Origin: Syntrophomonas sp. UBA5314 | GTDB lineage: Bacteria > Bacillota > Syntrophomonadia > Syntrophomonadales > Syntrophomonadaceae | Direction of reading: 5' to 3' | Assembly (NCBI GenBank): GCA_002410325.1 | Contig: DHRK01000048.1 | Coordinates: 17,595-23,598, forward strand | DNA: 6,004 bases | Part shown: positions 1 through 5,455 of the stretch, in pieces | Numbering within the stretch: the first letter of the stretch is position 1 | How the letters are laid out: each line of letters opens with the position of its first letter | The notes under the pieces: model-generated | What the model saw: only the letters and a program-made list of their open reading frames with translations | Database searches by the model: none | What the model was told of the DNA's origin: nothing | Translations under genes and position numbers: made by a program

Positions 1-78
1 TTCTTTACCAGTTGCTTTATATTATTTGCTTTTTTCGTACCGATCGCGGTATTTTCGAATATAAGCCGATTGTTTTAA
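1..78 (+). CDS. possible C-terminal tail of a hydrophobic protein entering from the left
   Basis: Frame 1 of the plus strand is open from the window edge to a TAA at 76-78. It encodes about 25 residues, mostly hydrophobic (Phe, Ile, Leu, Val), ending in an Arg-containing tail, as the last membrane helix of a membrane protein might. If real, the gene would converge with the stress-protein gene, and its stop would fall inside the palindrome at 68-84. The other plus frames are also open for a stretch in this AT-rich sequence, so chance is a serious alternative. No family can be assigned from so little sequence. Confidence 0.22.
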   Translation, partial: FFTSCFILFAFFVPIAVFSNISRLF

Positions 79-84
79 ACAATC
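68..84. repeat. 17-bp palindrome, 8-bp arms around one base
   Basis: GATTGTTT (68-75) and AAACAATC (77-84) are exact inverted repeats around T76. As RNA, about six pairs could form around a five-base loop, which is weak, and neither side carries a clear T-tract. It could be a protein-binding site or a weak terminator downstream of the stress-protein gene. The remaining bases up to 152 show only a GGCCGGCC palindrome at 125-132 and a small inverted repeat at 38-51 (TACCG/CGGTA). Confidence 0.4.
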
Positions 85-152
85 TTACGCATTCTTTGCC
101 ATTCTCTTAGATTCACTCCCTGAAGGCCGGCCGTTTAATCAAGAATAACTTA

Positions 153-599
153 TCATTCTATATCTTTCACCAAAAGCACCGGACAATTTACGGTGTGGCT
201 TATGCGATGGCTGACACTTCCTAGAAAAAATTCACTGATAGCACCCTTGCCCCTGCTGCCCATCACTATCAAATTACATCCCTGGGCGGCCTTTTCGGCA
301 ATTACCTGGGCCGGACTTCCCCATACCAGTTCATACCGGTGGGTATCCGCGTCTGCTCCGAGCATGGATTTAACGGTCTGTAGAATCTCTTCCCCATTTC
401 TCTGCCATTCGGCAATCATAGTGTCACTCAGCGTTGGAAGCATGGCTCCGCCCATGCTGTAGGATGCCAGGGCCGATAGATCGATCACGTGCAGGAACTG
501 GATACGCCCGCCAAACTTCTCAGCAATGGCCGCACCGGCCTGGACAGCGTTATAGGAGTAGTCAGACCCGTCAACGGGAATCAGAATATTCTTGAACAT
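153..599 (-). CDS. universal stress protein, UspA family
   Basis: A 148-residue single-domain Usp, the usual family length. Visible signatures: the N-terminal strand ILIPVDGS with Asp10, which contacts nucleotide in ATP-binding Usps; FLHVID after the first helix; and the phosphate-binding motif G-x2-G-x9-G-S at residues 114-128 (Gly114, Gly117, Gly127, Ser128), followed by a C-terminal VLLVK strand. The intact motif predicts the ATP-binding class (like MJ0577) rather than the non-binding UspA subtype. The protein is expected to be cytoplasmic and dimeric, with a role in stress or starvation survival; the specific role cannot be read from sequence. The ATG at 597-599 has a G-rich ribosome binding site (GGGGTGGGG, 602-610). 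The gene follows the MTHFR fusion by 88 bases and has its own candidate -10 box, so co-transcription is possible but not required. Confidence 0.95.
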   Translation of the reverse strand: MFKNILIPVDGSDYSYNAVQAGAAIAEKFGGRIQFLHVIDLSALASYSMGGAMLPTLSDTMIAEWQRNGEEILQTVKSMLGADADTHRYELVWGSPAQVIAEKAAQGCNLIVMGSRGKGAISEFFLGSVSHRISHTVNCPVLLVKDIE

Positions 600-668
600 T
601 TCCCCACCCCCCGCTTGAAATACAGGCCTAAAACCTGCTAAAAAGGTTTAATGGTCCTGCTTACTTTC

Positions 669-674
669 ATTATA
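669..674 (-). promoter_or_regulatory. candidate -10 box for the stress-protein gene
   Basis: A perfect TATAAT reads on the minus strand, just after the MTHFR stop codon and about 70 bases before the stress-protein start. No good -35 hexamer is visible at 16-18 bases, because that region is coding sequence, so the call rests on the -10 box and its position. Between this box and the gene (about 620-650) are AT-rich inverted repeats (AAACCT/AGGTTT) that are too weak to call a terminator. Confidence 0.35.
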
Positions 675-687
675 TATTACATGAACC

Positions 688-2217
688 TCATTTTAGCCTG
701 CGGTCCTTATTATTTAAAGCCGAGTGGTCCTGACCGGTGTAGTAGTTATACCAGGCAGAGCTCTGATACAGGTCCCAGTTGGGGGGCGGTAATACCCGGT
801 TATCCAATTCGGATTCTTGCCTATATGCTTTAAGCGCCGCGTAGGCCTTTACCCAGAGGCATTTCCTTTCCCCGGGATAGATCTCACACCAGCCGTTGAA
901 GCTCCCTCCACAAGGGCCGTTGCGCTGTTTCTTGGGGCACCCCGACATGGGGCAGATATAAGCCAAATCGAACAGGGCACAATCCCCGCAGTCTTTACAG
1001 TCGTTTCCTATCACTTTGAGCATATGTTCAATCCCATACTTCCGGGGATCTTTTTTGCTGTAGAGACGCTGCATTAAAGGGAACAACTTTTTATCCGGAG
1101 TGAAAAACAGGTGGTGCATGAAACGCATCAGGCGCTGATTGAATCCTACCGGCAGTTCCGGGGCAAGTTGGGCACGATTCACCGGCTCGCCGGTATTTAA
1201 ACCGATTTGTTCATCACGGTGATAGTAATAAAATCCGTTGTCCTGAGGATATTCGAATTCTGGTAGAAAATTAACCCAGTCAGCGCTGAATTCTTCCCCT
1301 TTTTCAATAATATACCGGACCTGCTCATATTTAATATTGTGGCCTCCCAGGTGTACTCCATCAAAGCCCATGCCCTTCATAAAGGCGTACATTTTAGCGG
1401 CCCTGAGCAGCCGGGCCTGAAGTCCTTTATCTTCAGCGGTCCTTTCCCGGTCCAGATCATTCAGCAGGCGGTCGGTTACCACGCATCCCGGCAGCTGGTT
1501 GGCGTTCATCATCTTGCCCGCTCCATAGGGCAGAATGTAAATATTCCCTACTACCGGCATATCCGGTCTATAATCTTTGACAAATTGTAATACTTCATGA
1601 AACTTTCGGGCGTCATAACCGAGCTGGGTTACGACAAACCTGGCGCCCGCATCGATCTTCTTCTTCAATTTATAATATTGCGCCATTAGTTCGGCTTCAG
1701 TTGCCTTAAAGGGCGACACCACCGCCCCGGCCCAAAAATCGCCGGGCTTATGGGTGGTTCTTTGGGCATCACTGCCAGGCAGTCCCTGGTTCATACCGGA
1801 AGCCAGCTCCAATACATGAACCGGGTCCAGATCAAAAACCGGCTGCGGGCGGCCTTTGAATCCGCTGGCCGGATAGTCTCCGGTCATTACCAGAAGGTTT
1901 CGGACCCCGGCCCTATCCATAGCGTATAATTCTGATTCGATCTGGTTGCGGTTTTTATCTTTGCAGGTGAAATGAACCAGCGGCTCAATGCCCAGCTTTA
2001 ATATTTCCATCCCCAGGTAGGCTGCCGACATGGCCGGCCTTCCACCCGGATTATCGGTGAGGGTCAAGGCGTGTACCCATCCATCCCGGGCGGCTTGTTC
2101 GGCGGCTTTGATGACTTCTTCCTGGGCTTTTTCACGGGCCCCCCGGCCGGGAACCAGTTCCCAGGTAACGGAGAAGCTGTTTTTATCCCGCAGTGATTCC
2201 TTAAACTTGTTGATAAT
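688..2217 (-). CDS. methylenetetrahydrofolate reductase fused to C-terminal MTHFR_C cysteine domain
   Basis: A 509-residue protein if read from ATT 2215-2217. Residues 1 to about 330 are a MetF-like TIM barrel, which reduces 5,10-methylene-THF to 5-methyl-THF in the cytoplasm. They include TWELVPGRG with Glu20 at the catalytic Glu position, TDNPGGRP near 54-61, HFTCKDKNRN near 82-91 and LLVMTGDYP near 108-116. Residues about 400-465 form the MTHFR_C domain (PF12225 type): eight cysteines at 407, 410, 413, 422, 427, 436, 444 and 453, with ICPMSGCPK and RNGPCGG. This resembles acetogen MetV, which is usually a separate partner of MetF; here it is fused. The likely role is the Wood-Ljungdahl methyl branch or methionine supply. 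The first conventional start, TTG at 2065-2067, would remove 50 conserved residues including Glu20. In the open upstream frame (stop at 2242-2244), ATT at 2217 lies six bases after GGAGGAG (2224-2230). CTG at 2193 is the main alternative. Function is confident; the exact start is less so. Confidence 0.9.
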   Translation of the reverse strand: MINKFKESLRDKNSFSVTWELVPGRGAREKAQEEVIKAAEQAARDGWVHALTLTDNPGGRPAMSAAYLGMEILKLGIEPLVHFTCKDKNRNQIESELYAMDRAGVRNLLVMTGDYPASGFKGRPQPVFDLDPVHVLELASGMNQGLPGSDAQRTTHKPGDFWAGAVVSPFKATEAELMAQYYKLKKKIDAGARFVVTQLGYDARKFHEVLQFVKDYRPDMPVVGNIYILPYGAGKMMNANQLPGCVVTDRLLNDLDRERTAEDKGLQARLLRAAKMYAFMKGMGFDGVHLGGHNIKYEQVRYIIEKGEEFSADWVNFLPEFEYPQDNGFYYYHRDEQIGLNTGEPVNRAQLAPELPVGFNQRLMRFMHHLFFTPDKKLFPLMQRLYSKKDPRKYGIEHMLKVIGNDCKDCGDCALFDLAYICPMSGCPKKQRNGPCGGSFNGWCEIYPGERKCLWVKAYAALKAYRQESELDNRVLPPPNWDLYQSSAWYNYYTGQDHSALNNKDRRLK

Positions 2218-2223
2218 GAAAGT

Positions 2224-2230
2224 CTCCTCC
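2224..2230 (-). promoter_or_regulatory. strong ribosome binding site that decides the MTHFR start
   Basis: On the minus strand GGAGGAG, inside a longer run of G, ends six bases before the ATT at 2217. It matches the end of 16S rRNA very well and no ATG, GTG or TTG lies within reach in frame. It therefore points to ATT (or less likely the next codon, ATC) as the initiation codon. Confidence 0.75.
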
Positions 2231-2263
2231 CCCCGGCCGCTCTACTTCAACTGGCCAATTAAA

Positions 2264-2327
2264 GCCCTTTTCTCAATACTAGCCATTCCTGCTATGCGCA
2301 TGAATGGCTGATTATGGGCCTTTTTTT
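2264..2327 (+). terminator. terminator-like hairpin with T7 tract, read on the plus strand
   Basis: Read on the plus strand, GCCC (2264-2267) can pair with GGGC (2316-2319), enclosing the stable AGCCATTC/GAATGGCT stem, and seven T follow at 2321-2327. That is the shape of an intrinsic terminator, but no plus-strand gene lies just upstream. It may stop antisense transcription, or the resemblance may be a by-product of the structured leader on the minus strand. Confidence 0.3.
2281..2309 (-). promoter_or_regulatory. stem-loop in the MTHFR mRNA leader
   Basis: AGCCATTC (2281-2288) and GAATGGCT (2302-2309) are a perfect 8-bp inverted repeat. After one mismatch the stem continues with three more pairs (TGC/GCA) closing a five-base loop. 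It lies between the predicted promoter and the ribosome binding site of the MTHFR gene, in a leader of about 115 bases. It does not match any THF, SAM or cobalamin riboswitch consensus that I can recall. It may be a control element or a stability hairpin. Confidence 0.5.
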
Positions 2328-2331
2328 AGTC

Positions 2332-2350
2332 TAATCTAGATTATATCATA
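2332..2350 (-). promoter_or_regulatory. extended -10 promoter of the MTHFR gene with overlapping palindrome
   Basis: On the minus strand TATG-A-TATAAT spans 2350-2340: a consensus -10 box (2340-2345) preceded by the TG of an extended -10 promoter. This explains why no convincing -35 hexamer is visible. The perfect 12-bp palindrome TAATCTAGATTA (2332-2343) overlaps the box and runs to the expected start of transcription near 2333, the position of a classical repressor operator. Neither site has been tested. Confidence 0.55.
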
Positions 2351-2409
2351 ATATCCCGGAGTGTTTGGAATTACAAGCCTAACGCTCATATAGCGGCGCT
2401 AAACGCCTA

Positions 2410-3126
2410 TTATCGAGAAATCCTTCCTCCGGATTTGGTTTGCCCCGGGCCGCTTTTTCGCAGGTTCCGTCGAAAAATACTGCCGAACAGTGCTTCCTGC
2501 TCTTCCCAGGTCAGCGGGGTGTTGTGCAGGACGGCACCCACTCGCAGCTGGTAGTCCGGGATCCGGTTATCCGACTCTTGGTCCAGCCATATCAGCGGAG
2601 AATCGGAGTACTTTGCCATCATTTCTACGATATTCACCCCGACTGCTTCCAGGGAGTAAGTGCGCCGGTCCGGCTTCCGGCAGATCTTTATCTCCCCCTG
2701 AAAGTTGCATTTCTTACAGCCGATACAATGGCCGCTGCTCAATACATAGCCGGCCAGCCTCCTGGCCAGAGAATACAGCGTATTCAGCAGCAACCGGGGC
2801 ATAAATGATTCCGTAAATGTCCAATTCATGTAAGCTTGGCCCGTCTCCGGCCTCACCGGGAAATCCCGCAGGTACAGCTTGTAGTAGAGAACCAGGGCAT
2901 AGGCATAGTGAGCTGATAAGGTTCGGTAGGTCGGCGAATAGGGCGGGCAGCCCCCATTGAATCGATATGAATTACATCCTGACTGGCAGGCCTGGAGGGT
3001 CTTTTCATAATCGCAGGGAAGGAGGTCAGCTGTAAGGTTAAAGATATTCGCTTCCAGGGGATAGACCTTCTCCTGGGAGCCGGACGTGTAATAGAAGGCC
3101 CTCTTTTTGTGAATCATTGGATGCAT
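2410..3126 (-). CDS. DUF2284 predicted metal-binding protein
   Basis: A 238-residue cytoplasmic protein with two four-cysteine clusters. The first is Cys38 with C47-x3-C51-x8-C60 followed at once by PPY, and the second is C134-x2-C137-x2-C140-x8-C149-R, followed by YSLEAVGVNIVEM. The CPPY motif and the 'CR.P ... SLEA.GVN' stretch are hallmarks of DUF2284 (PF10050), whose members are thought to bind a metal or iron-sulfur cluster; the biochemical function is unknown. The spacing C-x2-C-x2-C suggests a cluster rather than a zinc ribbon, which is an inference. ATG at 3124-3126 has AGGAG at 3134-3138, seven bases away, and is preferred over the ATG three codons later. The gene ends about 60 bases before the MTHFR promoter; a short GGCG/CGCC hairpin (2395-2407) follows its stop but lacks a T-tract. 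The shared direction with MTHFR hints at, but does not prove, a link to one-carbon or anaerobic redox metabolism. Confidence 0.85.
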   Translation of the reverse strand: MHPMIHKKRAFYYTSGSQEKVYPLEANIFNLTADLLPCDYEKTLQACQSGCNSYRFNGGCPPYSPTYRTLSAHYAYALVLYYKLYLRDFPVRPETGQAYMNWTFTESFMPRLLLNTLYSLARRLAGYVLSSGHCIGCKKCNFQGEIKICRKPDRRTYSLEAVGVNIVEMMAKYSDSPLIWLDQESDNRIPDYQLRVGAVLHNTPLTWEEQEALFGSIFRRNLRKSGPGQTKSGGRISR

Positions 3127-3163
3127 TAAAGCGCTCCTTGCTTGGCTTTATCCATTCACTTCT

Positions 3164-3196
3164 CTTATAGATAATTTTAACCGGATTTAAACCCGG
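3164..3196 (-). promoter_or_regulatory. candidate promoter and operator of the DUF2284 gene
   Basis: On the minus strand TATAAG (3164-3169) can serve as a -10 box, with TTTAAA (3186-3191) 16 bases upstream as a poor -35. That -35 forms the centre of a near-perfect 16-bp palindrome, CCGG-n-TTTAAA-n-CCGG (3181-3196), which has one mismatched pair. A palindrome over a weak -35 would suit a regulator site. The sequence between 3197 and 3253 shows nothing further. Confidence 0.35.
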
Positions 3197-3244
3197 CAGA
3201 GCTATTATTATTGAAGGTTTACTAAGACCGTTGCCCTTCTTATG

Positions 3245-3291
3245 AAATAAAAGGAGCTTATAAAAGCATCAGTCGATACTTGTATAAGCTC
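3245..3291 (-). terminator. likely intrinsic terminator of mop
   Basis: GAGCTTATA (3254-3262) and TATAAGCTC (3283-3291) pair perfectly over nine bases. Inside, two further blocks of three pairs, each after one mismatch, close a four-base loop, giving 15 of 17 pairs. On the minus strand the hairpin is followed by CCTTTTATTT. It lies about 35 bases after the mop stop codon, so termination of mop is the simplest reading. The stem is AT-rich, so it may be leaky. Confidence 0.6.
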
Positions 3292-3325
3292 ACCGGTTTG
3301 TTAAGCCGTAACTCTATAGCAATAA

Positions 3326-3538
3326 TTAGTGATCTACCGCTACCATGACACTGGTAGCTTTAACTACCGCATATACTTCCTTTCCGGGAGCTAAACCCAA
3401 TGCTTCTGCCGATGTTTTAGTAATAATAGAAACCAGTTCAACTCCGCCGGGCAATTCAATAACAACCTCGGTATTGACAGCGCCGATTGAAATATTTTTC
3501 ACGACGCCTTTCAATTGGTTTCTGGCACTGATCTTCAT
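3326..3538 (-). CDS. mop: molybdate-binding molbindin (Mop, single TOBE domain)
   Basis: A 70-residue protein of the molbindin family, matching its usual length of just under or about 70. It opens with SARNQLKGVVKNI, continues with the NTEVVIELPGG strand, and closes with ITKTSAEALGL and VYAVVKATSVMVA. These are the signature blocks of the Mop/TOBE fold, and Ser4-Ala5-Arg6-Asn7 and the KATSVM segment lie in the anion-binding region. Molbindins assemble as hexamers in the cytoplasm and store or buffer molybdate (tungstate binds too) for molybdenum-cofactor enzymes such as formate dehydrogenase. No molybdate transporter or cofactor gene is in the window, so this is a stand-alone copy. ATG at 3536-3538 has GGAGG at 3546-3550, seven bases away. 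It has a good promoter and its own terminator, indicating a single-gene transcript. Confidence 0.95.
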   Translation of the reverse strand: MKISARNQLKGVVKNISIGAVNTEVVIELPGGVELVSIITKTSAEALGLAPGKEVYAVVKATSVMVAVDH

Positions 3539-3565
3539 AAATCATCCTCCCCACTTATAATTTTC

Positions 3566-3594
3566 CTTATATCACAATAATATCACATCAACAA
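3566..3594 (-). promoter_or_regulatory. sigma-A type promoter of mop with phased direct repeats
   Basis: On the minus strand TTGTTG (3589-3594), a 17-base spacer and TATAAG (3566-3571) form a good vegetative promoter about 30 bases before the mop start codon. The spacer and -10 box contain two copies of GTGATAT (3569-3575 and 3580-3586) exactly 11 bases apart, one helical turn. That arrangement suits two protein subunits on one DNA face. Confidence 0.6.
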
Positions 3595-3642
3595 ATATGA
3601 TTTCGACTAGGGAACTTCGTCTATCCCGCCCCTCACTTGCTT

Positions 3643-3668
3643 TTCCCAAGAACCTCGACGGAGGGGAA
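3643..3668 (+). promoter_or_regulatory. possible leader hairpin ahead of the membrane-protein gene
   Basis: CCTC (3653-3656) pairs with GAGG (3661-3664) around GACG, and TTCC (3643-3646) with GGAA (3665-3668), leaving a six-base bulge. The right arm contains a GGAGGGG sequence that looks like a ribosome binding site but has no in-frame conventional start after it; an ATG at 3679 opens only a three-codon reading frame. A weak regulatory call. Confidence 0.25.
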
Positions 3669-3719
3669 TTAAACCCGAATGAAGCGGTAAAAATATACCA
3701 AAAGCTTGAGGAGTTGTTT

Positions 3720-4247
3720 ATGAGCAATCAAGTAATTGTATGGTCCATCCTGATCTTGCCCTGGTTCAGCCTCTTTTTATTAAAGAAAGATGAGATCCGG
3801 CGCTTTATGCCCCTGGCCCTTTTTACCATGGTGGTCACTTCTATCGTCATGGAGGCTGGAATACGCCTGAATTTATGGCAAATTCGAGAGACGACCTTCC
3901 CTCTGAATCAAACCCTGTCCTATATTTACGGACTGGCTCCGGTGGTAGCCATCTGGGTTTTCAAGTATACCTATGGCCGCTTCTGGCGCTATATGGCTGT
4001 CGACGCCGTATTCAACCTCGGCTTTGCCTTTCTTTTTACCCCCTGGCTGGCCAACCGGGGGATAAAAGATCTTTATACCAGCCGGTGGAGTTTATTCCTC
4101 ATCGTCACTGCCCTGTCGCTTCTGTTGTATCTGTATCAGATGTGGCAGGAAAACGCCTGGGCCGAACGCAAGGCCCCAGCTTATGAACTGCAGCCGGCTC
4201 AAAAACAACTGCCCCGCAGGGACGAAGAAAACGAAGAAGAAAAATAG
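3720..4247 (+). CDS. small multi-pass membrane protein, CBO0543-like
   Basis: A 175-residue integral membrane protein with about five hydrophobic segments near residues 5-21, 30-47, 64-81, 90-110 and 122-140. A hydrophilic tail follows, ending in the acidic run DEENEEEK. The first loop is basic (KKDEIRR), placing it in the cytoplasm by the positive-inside rule. The pattern of FPLNQTLSYIYGLAPV, KYTYGRFWRYM and the LYTSRW block resembles the uncharacterised CBO0543 family of Firmicute membrane proteins; this is remembered similarity, not a search. ATG 3720 is chosen because GAGGAG (3708-3713) lies six bases upstream. The frame is open back to ATG 3597 and the codons just before 3720 read like an amphipathic helix, as in some relatives, so a longer N-terminus is possible, although ATG 3597 has no ribosome binding site. 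It is divergent from mop and ends one base from the dehydrogenase stop. The function is unknown. Confidence 0.8.
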   Translation: MSNQVIVWSILILPWFSLFLLKKDEIRRFMPLALFTMVVTSIVMEAGIRLNLWQIRETTFPLNQTLSYIYGLAPVVAIWVFKYTYGRFWRYMAVDAVFNLGFAFLFTPWLANRGIKDLYTSRWSLFLIVTALSLLLYLYQMWQENAWAERKAPAYELQPAQKQLPRRDEENEEEK

Positions 4248-4248
4248 C

Positions 4249-5424
4249 TTACATTGCCGCCCGGTATAAATTAATGGTGTCCTCCAAGGTGGGTTTGCGA
4301 GGATTATTGAAACCAACGATGTCTTTTATGGCATTTTGTGACAGCTCTTCTATATCTTCAGGACTTACGCCAATTTCTTTTAAGCCACTTGGAATGCCCA
4401 GGTTAGAGGCCAGATCGGTAATAGCTCCGGCAATAACTTCTACCCCTTGGGCCTTGCCGGCCGCCTTTTTGTGCAGGGCCTGACACATCCTGCTTATGCG
4501 TTCGTCAGGAATGGCGGGAGCGTTGAATTCCAAAATATGGGGAAGTAAAACGGCCATATTATTTCCGTGAGTTGTTGCGCCATAGAATCCTCCTATTTGG
4601 TGGGCCATCGCATGACCGAAACCTAAACCGGCTGTATTAAAAGCGGTGGCCGCCATAATACTGGCAAACATCATTTTCTCCCGGGCTTCCAGGTCGTTGC
4701 CGTTGTCATAGGCCCGGGGAAGGTATTGAACAACCATCTCCAAAGCCCCCAGAGCAAGTGCGTCACTTATTGGGGAGGCTTCAATGGACACATAGGCTTC
4801 CATCGCGTGGGAGGCTACATCCATACCTGAACCGGCAGTTACGTCCCGGGGCAGGGAGGTCATAAAAAGGGGGTCATTCACGGATATATAGGGGGTCATC
4901 ATCGGGGAAGAAATGGTCATCTTGACCTTCCTCGTTTCATCGGTGATGACTGCGGACATGGTTATTTCAGCGCCTGATCCGGCGGTTGTATTGATGGCTA
5001 CCTGGGGAATAGGCAGTTTGGTGACCTTATTCCACCCCTCGTAATCGATAATGGAACCCTCGTTTGTAGCAACTGTGGCTATGGCTTTGGCGCAATCATG
5101 ATTGGTTCCACCGCCAATGGAAATAACGAAATTGTAGTCTTTTTGAATATCCATTACACTCTGGTCGCAATAGCCCAGGCCATCCTCCACAAAAGAGACG
5201 GTGGGGTTAGGGTGCTTTACCCCATCGAATATATCATAAGTTATAAAAAGGCTTTTTAAGATCTTTTCAACATTTTCAACATAGCCCAGTTTAATCATGT
5301 TGTGATCGGTTACTATTAACGCCTTGCTGAGCTTCCAGGACAACAGCTCATTGGCAAGCTCCTTAACAACCCCCATCCCGATCAGGTTGGTTTTTGGCAT
5401 CCAAACATTGTGGTTGTTTTCCAA
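4249..5424 (-). CDS. iron-containing (group III) alcohol dehydrogenase
   Basis: A 391-residue NAD(P)-dependent dehydrogenase of the FucO/AdhB fold that interconverts primary alcohols and aldehydes in the cytoplasm. The N-terminal Rossmann-like half carries GGGTNHDCAKAIA (104-116) and NTTAGSGAE (145-153), which bind the cofactor. The helical half carries the metal ligands: Asp202 and His206 in GMDVASHAMEAY, His271 in GHAMAHQ, and His286 in THGNNMAVLLPH. All four are present, so it should be active; His271-His286 are one residue further apart than I recall for FucO. Substrate is not predictable; ethanol, propanol and diols are all possible. TTG 5422-5424 has GGAGG eight bases upstream (5433-5437) and gives the usual family length. 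The ATG at 5499 would add 25 residues unlike the family, lacks a ribosome binding site and sits upstream of a candidate -10 box. The internal ATG at 5400 is a third option. Confidence 0.93.
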   Translation of the reverse strand: MENNHNVWMPKTNLIGMGVVKELANELLSWKLSKALIVTDHNMIKLGYVENVEKILKSLFITYDIFDGVKHPNPTVSFVEDGLGYCDQSVMDIQKDYNFVISIGGGTNHDCAKAIATVATNEGSIIDYEGWNKVTKLPIPQVAINTTAGSGAEITMSAVITDETRKVKMTISSPMMTPYISVNDPLFMTSLPRDVTAGSGMDVASHAMEAYVSIEASPISDALALGALEMVVQYLPRAYDNGNDLEAREKMMFASIMAATAFNTAGLGFGHAMAHQIGGFYGATTHGNNMAVLLPHILEFNAPAIPDERISRMCQALHKKAAGKAQGVEVIAGAITDLASNLGIPSGLKEIGVSPEDIEELSQNAIKDIVGFNNPRKPTLEDTINLYRAAM

Positions 5425-5455
5425 ACAGCCGACCTCCGATGTCAATTTTGAAAAT

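Noticed and set aside
125..132. GGCCGGCC palindrome
   Set aside because: An isolated 8-bp GC palindrome with no loop and no T-tract; chance or a restriction-type site.
193..462. Plus-strand open frame opposite the stress-protein gene
   Set aside because: It is a shadow of a clear UspA gene; its translation has no family features and no ribosome binding site.
688..2067. MTHFR gene read from TTG 2067 (459 residues)
   Set aside because: It would discard 50 upstream codons that match the family, including the catalytic Glu strand, and there is no ribosome binding site before this TTG.
2440..2808. Two overlapping plus-strand frames opposite the DUF2284 gene
   Set aside because: Antisense shadows of a gene with well-placed cysteine motifs; translations are low-complexity Pro/Ser/Arg mixtures.
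3679..3690. Three-codon leader peptide (ATG to TAA) after GGAGGGG
   Set aside because: It is too short to judge, the spacing of 12 bases is long, and there is no attenuator with a T-tract after it.
4092..4316. Minus-strand frame spanning the convergent gene ends
   Set aside because: It overlaps both real genes; the hydrophobic run is the complement of the charged Glu/Lys tail codons of the membrane protein.
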